Below, in pieces: positions 24,880 to 32,541 of a stretch of 57,005 nucleotides of DNA. The stretch comes from JBJYKD01 sp049310025 (GTDB lineage: Bacteria > Bacillota > Thermosediminibacteria > Thermosediminibacterales > Tepidanaerobacteraceae), in assembly GCF_049310025.1 (NCBI RefSeq), contig NZ_JBJYKD010000020.1:1-57005 (forward strand), in the 5' to 3' direction. Both the position numbers and the translations under genes were made by a program. Each line of letters starts with the position of its first letter. Position 1 is the first letter of the stretch. The notes below the pieces were generated by a model. That model made no database searches. It was not told where the DNA came from and worked only from the letters and a program-made list of their open reading frames with translations.

Positions 24880-26151
24880 TTAAAACTCCTCCTCTCCCCA
24901 TATTTTAGACAGCACAATCTTACCCTTTTTTATAACCGTATTTACCAAATTGGTCCCGAAATGATATACGATAAAATCAAGGTCCTCAGCATCCCATATT
25001 ACTATATCCGCCTGTTTTCCCACTTCCAGGGTTCCGATTTTCTTCGACCTTTTTATGGCGGCCGAGGCGTTAAGGGTCGCCGCAGTAAGGACCTCCTCAG
25101 GTGTCATCCTGTATTTTATGCAGGCAAGGTTCATTATTAGCTGCATGGATTCTGTGGGGCACGAGCCGGGATTAAAGTCTGTGGCCAGGGCCACGGGAAT
25201 TTCCATATTTATCATGTCCCTTGCCCGGGCAAAGGGCTCGCCCAAAAAAAACGACGTGCCCGGTAAAAGCACCGCTATGACGCCCTTGGTCGCCATGGCT
25301 TCAAGCCCTTTGTCGGTGGCGTGGATGAGGTGGTCCGCCGAAATGGCGCACACTTCCGCCGCCAGGGCTGCTCCTCCCAGGGGTGTCATCTCATCGGCGT
25401 GGACTTTGGGCAATAACCCGTACTTTTTGCCGCACTCCAGTATTTCCCGGGATTCTTCCACATTAAAAACCCCTTCTTCACAAAACACATCACAGAATTC
25501 AGCCAGATTGTCCCGGGCCACCACGGGTATCATTTCTTCATTTATTAATTTTATATAATCTCCGACTTTTCCTCTGTATTCCTCTGGCACAGCATGCGCC
25601 CCCAGGAATGTGGGCACCAGTTCCACGGATTGAATCTTGTTAAGCTCTTTGACAGCCATCAGGGATTTTATTTCGTCTTCCACATTCAGGCCGTAACCGC
25701 TTTTTGCCTCACAGGTGGTGGTGCCGTGAGAAAGCATCCTGTCCAGGGCTTTTTTGCCGTTCGTGACCAGTTCTTCCAGACTTGCCCTTCTCGTATTTCT
25801 TACGGTGTTTAAAATCCCGCCGCCCATTTTCAGGATTTCGAGATAGCTCACGCCTTTGAGCTTAAGTGAAAGCTCCTTCTGCCTCCAGCCGGAAAAAACA
25901 AGGTGGGTGTGCGGGTCTACAAGACCGGGTGTCACGAGGCGGCCTCCGGCGTCTATCGCCCGGGCATTTTCATCCACCGTTAAATAATCGCTTTCTTTAC
26001 CTATACCAACGATGGTTTCTCCTTTTACGGCAATATATGCATTTTCAATAAATGTTATTTTCCCCTGTTCTTTGCCTTTTAAAGCTGAATTTCCTTCAGG
26101 CGTGGCCAGAAGGCCGATATTTTTTATTATAAGGTCAGGATAAACTACCAC
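24880..26151 (-). CDS. hutI: Imidazolonepropionase
   Basis: 423-aa amidohydrolase-fold enzyme hydrolysing 4-imidazolone-5-propionate to N-formimino-L-glutamate. The metal-binding HTH is His81 and His83 (VDPHTHLVFSGWR). The substrate-binding region ILKMGGGILNTV is near 109-120, EAKSGYGL is near 148, a metal-site His is in KVHADEMTPLGGA, and ATDFNPGS holds the metal-site Asp. GTG start follows AAGGTG. It is directly followed by fhs. The 286-bp gap upstream to ftcD holds a large inverted repeat. Confidence 0.95.
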   Translation of the reverse strand: MVVYPDLIIKNIGLLATPEGNSALKGKEQGKITFIENAYIAVKGETIVGIGKESDYLTVDENARAIDAGGRLVTPGLVDPHTHLVFSGWRQKELSLKLKGVSYLEILKMGGGILNTVRNTRRASLEELVTNGKKALDRMLSHGTTTCEAKSGYGLNVEDEIKSLMAVKELNKIQSVELVPTFLGAHAVPEEYRGKVGDYIKLINEEMIPVVARDNLAEFCDVFCEEGVFNVEESREILECGKKYGLLPKVHADEMTPLGGAALAAEVCAISADHLIHATDKGLEAMATKGVIAVLLPGTSFFLGEPFARARDMINMEIPVALATDFNPGSCPTESMQLIMNLACIKYRMTPEEVLTAATLNASAAIKRSKKIGTLEVGKQADIVIWDAEDLDFIVYHFGTNLVNTVIKKGKIVLSKIWGEEEF

Positions 26152-26204
26152 ATAAACACCTTCTTAAATCAAAAAATTTATACTGATTAAGCCGTGAATA
26201 ATAA

Positions 26205-26383
26205 TCTTGGCCTTACTTGGCCTTAACTGGCGCCGATATAGTTTTGTCCGAAACAAATGGTGAAGCTAATTAGAGGCTCTTGGCGAAGCGGAGGAAAGGC
26301 GAATTCACTGTCCGAGCGAGCATAGCGAGCGAGTTTGAATTCGCCCGCAGCGAGCCTAAAGCCTCTTATTAGCGGAACAAAAG
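26205..26383. repeat. Nested inverted-repeat element between ftcD and hutI
   Basis: Outer arms GCTAATTAGAGGCT (26265-26278) and AGCCTCTTATTAGC (26360-26373) match at 13 of 14 bases, and flanking GTTTTGTCCG (26241) and CGGAACAAAA (26373) extend them. Inner arms GGCGAATTCA (26298-26307) and TGAATTCGCC (26336-26345) are perfect. The loop holds a GCGAGCGAG repeat. A tandem CTTGGCCTTA (26205-26224) precedes it. No ORF is inside. It looks like a MITE-type or intergenic palindromic repeat, or a very long RNA hairpin; 26205-26437 has no gene. Confidence 0.6.
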
Positions 26384-26437
26384 TGTGAAGGGCAAAAGCT
26401 ATAATCGGCGTGTTAAAATCTTAAGCAAGAATAAATT

Positions 26438-27340
26438 CTACTCCTGTATAAGATAATTTTCCAGTACCTGTTTGCTTTCATCGAAGTTTTCAAGCTGCAG
26501 GTAGTATTTTGCCACATCTATCAATGCGTTCATGGGCGTAAGGCCGACGATTTCGCTGCCCACAATGTTCACACCGTATCTTTGCGCCTCAACCCGTATA
26601 AGTTCAAAGGCCCTGTAAAGAGATGTTTTTTCGTAGTTGGTCATATTCATGGATACCTGGGCAAGATTTCTATCTTCCAGCATAACTCCTATAGCCTTGC
26701 AGTTTCTCAAACCTCCGCCGCTCTCCCGGATGACCTTTGCTATTTTCTTTGCAATATTTATGTCCGAAGTGCCCAAATTCACATTGAAAGCTATGAGAGG
26801 CATGCGTGCGCCCACCGCCACAACTCCCGCCGTGGGGTGTATTTCGGGTTTGCCGAAATCCGGCGCCCACTCTGGTTGTTTTATTTTTTGGGCCATTCCT
26901 TCGAATTCACCGCGCCTTATGTCGGCAAGGTTCCTGCGTTCCGGTCGTGTGGCGGATTCTTCGTATAAAAATACCGGAATGGAAAGCTCAGAGGCTATCC
27001 TTTCCCCCAGCTCTCGGGAAAGCCTCACGCATTCTGCCATGGTAATGCCCCTTACCGGCACGAAAGGTATTACATCCACGGCCCCCATCCTGGGGTGTTC
27101 TCCACTGTGTTTGGTCATATCGATAAGCTCAGCGGCTTTTTCAGCCGACAAAAAGGCCGCCTCTTTAACGGCTTCCGGTTCTCCGATAAATGTAAGAACA
27201 CTCCTGTTGTGATTACGGTCGGAAGAACAATCCAGCAAACGGACACCTTCAATGGATCTTATGGCTTCAGCAATGGCTTGAATCACCTCTTTTCTGCGGC
27301 CCTCGCTGAAATTTGGAATGCACTCTACAACGGATTTCAA
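26438..27340 (-). CDS. ftcD: Glutamate formimidoyltransferase
   Basis: 300-aa single-domain enzyme transferring the formimino group of formiminoglutamate to THF, releasing glutamate. The N-terminus VVECIPNFSEGRR is diagnostic, and the catalytic His is His82 (HSGEHPRMGAVDVIPFVP). The TTG start follows GGAGGAATAATT. Unlike the animal enzyme it is not fused to the cyclodeaminase, which is encoded separately as fchA. It lies 110 bp after the long-type hutU, with a strong hairpin between them. Confidence 0.95.
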   Translation of the reverse strand: MKSVVECIPNFSEGRRKEVIQAIAEAIRSIEGVRLLDCSSDRNHNRSVLTFIGEPEAVKEAAFLSAEKAAELIDMTKHSGEHPRMGAVDVIPFVPVRGITMAECVRLSRELGERIASELSIPVFLYEESATRPERRNLADIRRGEFEGMAQKIKQPEWAPDFGKPEIHPTAGVVAVGARMPLIAFNVNLGTSDINIAKKIAKVIRESGGGLRNCKAIGVMLEDRNLAQVSMNMTNYEKTSLYRAFELIRVEAQRYGVNIVGSEIVGLTPMNALIDVAKYYLQLENFDESKQVLENYLIQE

Positions 27341-27387
27341 AATTATTCCTCCATTCTTTTTTATAAATTTGTGGCGCTACTTCTGGC

Positions 27388-27416
27388 GCGGGCAAAGGTG
27401 TGACACCGTTGCCCGC
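27388..27416. other. Strong intergenic hairpin between hutU (long) and ftcD
   Basis: GCGGGCAA (27388-27395) pairs with TTGCCCGC (27409-27416), and inner GGTGT pairs with ACACC around a single G, so a nearly continuous stem forms. There is no T run on minus, so it is unlikely to be a full terminator; an mRNA processing or stability element is more likely. Confidence 0.45.
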
Positions 27417-27450
27417 ACTCCAGAGGTTTTCTTTAAAAACCGCATACTGA

Positions 27451-29484
27451 TTACTTCATATTTTTGTAAGCATGTTCGACTACCTCATCGATCAGTTTTT
27501 GGTCGGGAATGTAGGGAAGTGTGATATGGCCTTTGCCGGCGTATTTCTGGTTGAACTCTATGCTTGTTTCGATAGAGTGTTCATTTCTCGCCCAGGAACG
27601 CCTTGCCACACCCCCCATTACATCCCAGAGCAGCGCCGATTTTATGATGTTGTCCACTCTTTCACTGCCGTCAAGAAGCAAACCAAAACCGCCGTTTATG
27701 GCCTTGCCTATGCCCACACCGCCTCCGTTGTGTAAAGCCACAAGAGTCATCCCTCTGGCGGCGTTTCCGGCAAAACACTGGGTGGCCATATCGGCCATCA
27801 CGTTGCTCCCGTCCTTTATATTGGCGGTTTCCCTGAAGGGCGAATCGGCTCCGCTGACATCGTGATGGTCTCTGCCCAGCATAACCGGGCCTATCTCGCC
27901 GTTTCTTACCATTTCATTGAATTTAAGCGCAATCTTAATCCTGCCTTCGGCGTCCTGGTATAGAATTCTCGCCTGAGTCCCGACCACCAGGTTGTTTTTT
28001 TCAGCATCTCTTATCCAGATGTAGTTGTCTCTATCCTGACCGCGCCGGTTTGGATCAATGCACTCCATGGCGGCCCGGTCGGTCTTAATCAGGTCTTCAT
28101 GTTTCCCGCTCAAACAAACCCAGCGGAAAGGGCCGTAACCATAATCGAACAATTCCGGCCCCATAATATCTTCCACATAGGAGGGGAATATGAATCCGTC
28201 TCTTTCATCCACGCCGTTTTTTGAAATTTCCTTTACTCCGGCATCGAAAACCGCCTTCATAAAGGAATTGCCGTAATCAAAGAAGTAAGTGCCTCTTTCG
28301 ACAAGAGTTTTGATCAACTCAAAATGACGTCTTAAACTTCTGTTTACGAGCTCTCTGAACTTTTCCCTGTCTGTAGAAAGCAGCCTCGTCCTCTCTTCGA
28401 AAGTAATGCCCTGCGGGCAGTATCCTCCGTCATAAGGGACATGACAGGAAGTCTGGTCTGAAAGCAGATCGACTTTTATGTTGTTTTTTACGATGTATTC
28501 CAGAAGGTCTACCACATTCCCGTAGTATGCAATGGAAATGGGCTCTTTTTTACGCAAATATTCATCGGCAATCCGGAATACCTCGGAAAGATCCGACGAT
28601 ATCTTGCTCACCCATCCCTGCTCATGGCGGGTTTTGATTCTTGAGTAATCAACTTCGGCTATAATTCCTACACCGCGGGCGATTTCGATGGCCTTCGCCT
28701 GAGCGCCGCTCATCCCGCCAAGGCCTGAGGAGACGAAAAGGCGACCGCGCAGATCTCCGTCTTTGGGTATGCCGAGTTTCAGCCTTCCGGCGTTTAATAG
28801 TGTATTGTAAGTGCCGTGGACTATGCCCTGGGGCCCGATGTACATCCATCCGCCCGCCGTCATCTGCCCGTAATTTGCCACCCCCATCTCTTCCGCAATT
28901 TCCCAGTCGTCAGGATTGTCAAACATGCCCACCATCAAGGCATTGGTAATGATAACTCTTGGAGCGTCGGGCTTTGACGGAAAAAGCCCAACCGGATGCC
29001 CGGATTCGACAACCAGAGTCTGTTCTTCGGTAAGGGCTTCAAGATACTTCTTTATCAATCGATACTGAAGCCAGTTCTGACATACACTTCCTGTCTCACC
29101 GTATGTTACCAGTTCATAGGGGTACAGGGCCACTTCAAAGTCCAGGTTGTTATCTATCATAACCTGAAGGGCTTTTCCCGCAAGGCAGTTGCCCTTATAC
29201 TCATCAATCGGTTTACCGTATATCCTCCCTTCAGGGCGATAGCGGTAAGCGTAAATTCTGCCCCGGGTCAATAACTCGTTTAAAAACTCAGGCGCAAGTT
29301 TTTCATGCAGCTCCTCCGGCACATAGCGCAGCGCATTTTTCAGTGCAATCTTTGTCTGCTCTTTTGTAAGCCGGAACCCCCTGCTGGGCGCCCTCCTGAT
29401 TCCCTCCACAAATTTGGGCATATCGGGATACTCGGCGTCCAGCTTAATTGTCATCGCCTTTGAAATGTCATAATTGCTTATCAA
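27451..29484 (-). CDS. hutU: Urocanate hydratase, long type (HutU1)
   Basis: 677-aa urocanase of the longer lineage found in Clostridia, Fusobacteria and Bacteroidetes; converts urocanate to imidazolonepropionate using tightly bound NAD+ as electrophile. Landmarks: YGETGSVCQNWLQYRLIKKYL in the N-terminal half, the NAD-binding SSGLGGMSGAQAKAI near 253, SDQTSCHVPYDGGY and, near the C-terminus, SPFRETANIKDGS and LHNGGGVGIGKAING. The TTG start follows AGGGGGAG. It is one of three hutU-type genes and sits nearest to ftcD-hutI, so it is probably the principal urocanase. Confidence 0.93.
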   Translation of the reverse strand: MISNYDISKAMTIKLDAEYPDMPKFVEGIRRAPSRGFRLTKEQTKIALKNALRYVPEELHEKLAPEFLNELLTRGRIYAYRYRPEGRIYGKPIDEYKGNCLAGKALQVMIDNNLDFEVALYPYELVTYGETGSVCQNWLQYRLIKKYLEALTEEQTLVVESGHPVGLFPSKPDAPRVIITNALMVGMFDNPDDWEIAEEMGVANYGQMTAGGWMYIGPQGIVHGTYNTLLNAGRLKLGIPKDGDLRGRLFVSSGLGGMSGAQAKAIEIARGVGIIAEVDYSRIKTRHEQGWVSKISSDLSEVFRIADEYLRKKEPISIAYYGNVVDLLEYIVKNNIKVDLLSDQTSCHVPYDGGYCPQGITFEERTRLLSTDREKFRELVNRSLRRHFELIKTLVERGTYFFDYGNSFMKAVFDAGVKEISKNGVDERDGFIFPSYVEDIMGPELFDYGYGPFRWVCLSGKHEDLIKTDRAAMECIDPNRRGQDRDNYIWIRDAEKNNLVVGTQARILYQDAEGRIKIALKFNEMVRNGEIGPVMLGRDHHDVSGADSPFRETANIKDGSNVMADMATQCFAGNAARGMTLVALHNGGGVGIGKAINGGFGLLLDGSERVDNIIKSALLWDVMGGVARRSWARNEHSIETSIEFNQKYAGKGHITLPYIPDQKLIDEVVEHAYKNMK

Positions 29485-29559
29485 TTTAAACTCCCCCTCT
29501 TTTCACTATAGATTTAACCAATACTTCACTTTTTAGTAAATGTTCTTTTTAAAGCCACT

Positions 29560-31206
29560 TTATAACATGGGTATTTTTATTCCTTTTTCTTTTGCCGTCT
29601 TAACGGCCATCTCATAACCTGCATCGGCATGGCGCACGACTCCACAGGCCGGGTCGTTGTTCAGCACCTTTTCAATTCTCCTGGATGCATCGTCTGTGCC
29701 GTCGGCCACCACCACCACGCCGGCATGGACGGAGTAACCGATTCCCACACCGCCCCCGTGGTGCACAGAAACCCATGCGGCTCCGGACGCCACATTTAAA
29801 AGGGCATTCAGGATGGGCCAGTCGGCTATTGCATCGCTGCCGTCCTTCATGGCCTCGGTCTCGCGATATGGAGACGCCCCCGAGCCTGTATCGAGATGGT
29901 CCCTGCCAATGACAATGGGTGCGGAAAGCTCGCCCTTTTTCACCATTTCATTTACGGCGAGGCCAAATTTCGCCCTCTCGCCGCAGCGCAGCCAGCATAC
30001 CCTGGCGGGAAGGCCTTGAAAAGCCACGCGCTCCCTTGCCATTTTAATCCAGCGCTTCAGGTGCCTGTTTTCCGGGAACAGTTCCAGAACCTTCTCTTCG
30101 GTCCTGTAAATATCCTCGGGGTCACCGGATAATGCAACCCATCTGAGAGGCCCGCTGCCCTCGCAGAACAGGTCCCTTAAAAACTCCGACACGCATCCCG
30201 GGATGTCGAAGGCGTCTTTGACACCCCCGTCGTACGCCTGGCGGCGGATGTTGTTGCCGTAATCAAAGACTACGGCTCCCCTCTTTTTCATCTCCAGCAT
30301 AGCCCTTACATGGGTGGCAATGCTCTCTTTGGCAAGAGAAACATATTTGCAGGGATCAGTCTTTCTGAGTTCCAGGGCCTCTTCAAGGCTCATGCCAGCC
30401 GGCACATAGCCGTTTAAGGGGTCGTGGGCGGAAGTCTGATCGGTAACCACATCGGGTATGATGCCCAGGCGCAGGATCTCCGGATAAATCTCCGCGGCAT
30501 TCCCCACCAGGCCTATGGACAGCGGTCTTCCTTCTTCCCTGGCCTTCAGAGCCATGTTCAAGGCTCCGTCCAGGTTATCCGAGATTACATCACAGTATCC
30601 GGTACTTACCCTTCTTTCTATTCTCTTTCTGTCAACCTCAACTACCAGCGCCACGCCCTCGTTCATCGTGACGGCCAGCGGCTGGGCACCGCTCATGCCG
30701 CCAAGGCCGGCGCTCAAAACCATCCTGCCTTTCAGACTCCCGCCGAAGTACTTCCGGGCACATGCCCCGAAAGTCTCGTAAGTCTCCTGAAGGGCGCTCT
30801 GGGAGCCTATATATATCCAGCTTCCGGCGGTCATCTGCCAGTACACTGTAAGTCCCTTTTTTTCCAGTTCCCAGAAATTTTCCCACGTGGCCCAGGCCGG
30901 CACCAGCATTGCATTTGATATGAGCACCCGGGGAGCCATGGTATGAGTCTTAAAAACACCTGCGGGTTTGCCCGATTGGATAAGAAGAGTTTCGTCGTTT
31001 TCAAGACTCCTTAACAACTCTACTATTTTATCAAAGCACTCCCGGTTCCTGGCCGCTTTCCCTGCACCCCCGTAAACTATAAGGTCGTCGGGCTTTTCGG
31101 CCACCGCCGGGTCCAGACTGTTCATGAGCATCCGCAGGGCCGCTTCCTGCATCCAGCTTTTGCACGTAATTTCTCTGCCTCTTGGGGCACGAATCAATCC
31201 ATACAC
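29560..31206 (-). CDS. hutU: Urocanate hydratase, classical type (HutU2)
   Basis: 548-aa urocanase of classical (Pseudomonas/Bacillus) length. The GTG at 31206 follows TTGGAGGG and gives the family N-terminus MYGLIRAPRGREITCKSW; a TTG five codons upstream is rejected. VYGGAGKAARN, the NAD motif SAGLGGMSGAQPLAV, DQTSAHDPLNGYVPAGM and VSVHHGGGVGIGYSVHAG are all well kept. SPYRETEAMKDGSD has Tyr where many have Asn. It looks fully functional. It lies between the long-type hutU (75 bp downstream) and the AraC regulator (78 bp upstream). Confidence 0.92.
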   Translation of the reverse strand: MYGLIRAPRGREITCKSWMQEAALRMLMNSLDPAVAEKPDDLIVYGGAGKAARNRECFDKIVELLRSLENDETLLIQSGKPAGVFKTHTMAPRVLISNAMLVPAWATWENFWELEKKGLTVYWQMTAGSWIYIGSQSALQETYETFGACARKYFGGSLKGRMVLSAGLGGMSGAQPLAVTMNEGVALVVEVDRKRIERRVSTGYCDVISDNLDGALNMALKAREEGRPLSIGLVGNAAEIYPEILRLGIIPDVVTDQTSAHDPLNGYVPAGMSLEEALELRKTDPCKYVSLAKESIATHVRAMLEMKKRGAVVFDYGNNIRRQAYDGGVKDAFDIPGCVSEFLRDLFCEGSGPLRWVALSGDPEDIYRTEEKVLELFPENRHLKRWIKMARERVAFQGLPARVCWLRCGERAKFGLAVNEMVKKGELSAPIVIGRDHLDTGSGASPYRETEAMKDGSDAIADWPILNALLNVASGAAWVSVHHGGGVGIGYSVHAGVVVVADGTDDASRRIEKVLNNDPACGVVRHADAGYEMAVKTAKEKGIKIPML

Positions 31207-31284
31207 ATTTTTGCCCTCCAAGAAAATTCATATGTCTAATATTTCATAATGTCTAATAATAACCATATTCTATGCAGAATTCAT

Positions 31285-32529
31285 TTAGCCTTCGGAAAAT
31301 ATCCGGTCTATATGGACTTTTTTGCTTACCTTGAATTTGCTCGGCGGCATCCCCACCACACTTTTGAAAACCCTTCCGAAATAGTTGGGGTCGCGGTACC
31401 CCACCTGCCTGCTTATCTGCCCGATACTTAAATCCGTAGTCAGCAACAGCTTTTTGGCCTCTTCTATTCTCAGTTTCGTAAGGTAATCGATAAAATTCAT
31501 ACCTGTAAAATTTTTAAAACCGTGGCTGAAATAATAGGGGCTGATGTAAACATGTTCGGCCACCTGTTCTAGAGTAATGGGTTTTCTGAAATTTTCCTGG
31601 ATATAGGATACCGCTTTTTCAAAGACCTGCAGATTCATGCGCTTCCGGCCCAGGGAAACTTCTTCGATAATTCCCCGCAAAACTTCTCTCATCTGGTTTC
31701 TCAGTTCTGAAATGGTATCGCTCCGCAAAATTTCTTCCACTGAATGCCCACTCAATGCCGCAAGCTTTTCCTGGTCCGCTCCGGCTTCAAAGGCAATTTT
31801 TATGAGGGTGGTGATAATTTCGATAAGTCGTGTTTTCATTATGAGAGGATTAACCGACCGTTCCTGCACGGCATTGCCGAGCAATTCCTCAACTATGTTA
31901 AAAGCCCCTTCTTCATCACACCCCAGAACTTTAACCGATAACTGCGATTCCACCTCAATCGAAAAAAGGCCGAGTTCCTCGGTAAAGGGGATAACATTTT
32001 CGATGTGAATGACCTGACTCTTACCCAGAAAAAACTTGTGATGGCAGGCCGTAACGGCGTCTTTATACGACAGGTGCAAATCCAGTATATCCTTATACCG
32101 CCGGCCTATCCCGACAGAAACCGATATTCCCGTCTCTTCTTCAACAATATCTTTTATGAATCCGCCCAACTCTATCGCCCACTCCGCCTGAGATACGACG
32201 TCATTTTCAACCCTAAAGAGCACAGCATATAGGTTTTCATCCATGTCGACAGCCAGGGCGTTAAAACTTTTCGCACATTTCTCAAGGCTCTGTAAAACTT
32301 TTAAACGGAGATTTCGTTTCTGAATTTCGCTTTTATTGCAGGTCTCGGAATAATAATTATCAATCGTTACGGCCATTACGGCATTGGGCTGTGTGATGAT
32401 GTTTAACTTTTTCTGTAAATTCCAGATATCTTTGGCGCTGGTGATGTTGTTAAAAAGCAAGTCCCGCAAAAATCCGCGCCGGGCATATACTTCTAACGGA
32501 TCGTTCTCGCGGCAGGTACTTTTATTCAT
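31285..32529 (-). CDS. AraC-family transcriptional regulator
   Basis: 414-aa regulator with a C-terminal double helix-turn-helix: YISPYYFSHGFKNFTGMNF and the second HTH with SIGQISRQVGYRDPNYFGRVFK near residues 370-390. The middle holds a degenerate GGDEF/CdaR-like segment (VGIGRRYKDILDLHLSYKDAVTA) as in YesN-type regulators, but no receiver domain. ATG start follows GGGGGTCGGGC. It is only 12 bp after hutU3 and is probably co-transcribed with it, so it is the likely regulator of the histidine genes or of the extra urocanase substrate. The effector is unknown. Confidence 0.88.
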   Translation of the reverse strand: MNKSTCRENDPLEVYARRGFLRDLLFNNITSAKDIWNLQKKLNIITQPNAVMAVTIDNYYSETCNKSEIQKRNLRLKVLQSLEKCAKSFNALAVDMDENLYAVLFRVENDVVSQAEWAIELGGFIKDIVEEETGISVSVGIGRRYKDILDLHLSYKDAVTACHHKFFLGKSQVIHIENVIPFTEELGLFSIEVESQLSVKVLGCDEEGAFNIVEELLGNAVQERSVNPLIMKTRLIEIITTLIKIAFEAGADQEKLAALSGHSVEEILRSDTISELRNQMREVLRGIIEEVSLGRKRMNLQVFEKAVSYIQENFRKPITLEQVAEHVYISPYYFSHGFKNFTGMNFIDYLTKLRIEEAKKLLLTTDLSIGQISRQVGYRDPNYFGRVFKSVVGMPPSKFKVSKKVHIDRIFSEG

Positions 32530-32541
32530 TGCCCGACCCCC

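Noticed and set aside
26265..26373. CRISPR or tRNA explanation for the nested palindrome
   Set aside because: No regular repeat-spacer units and no cloverleaf; it is a single inverted-repeat structure.
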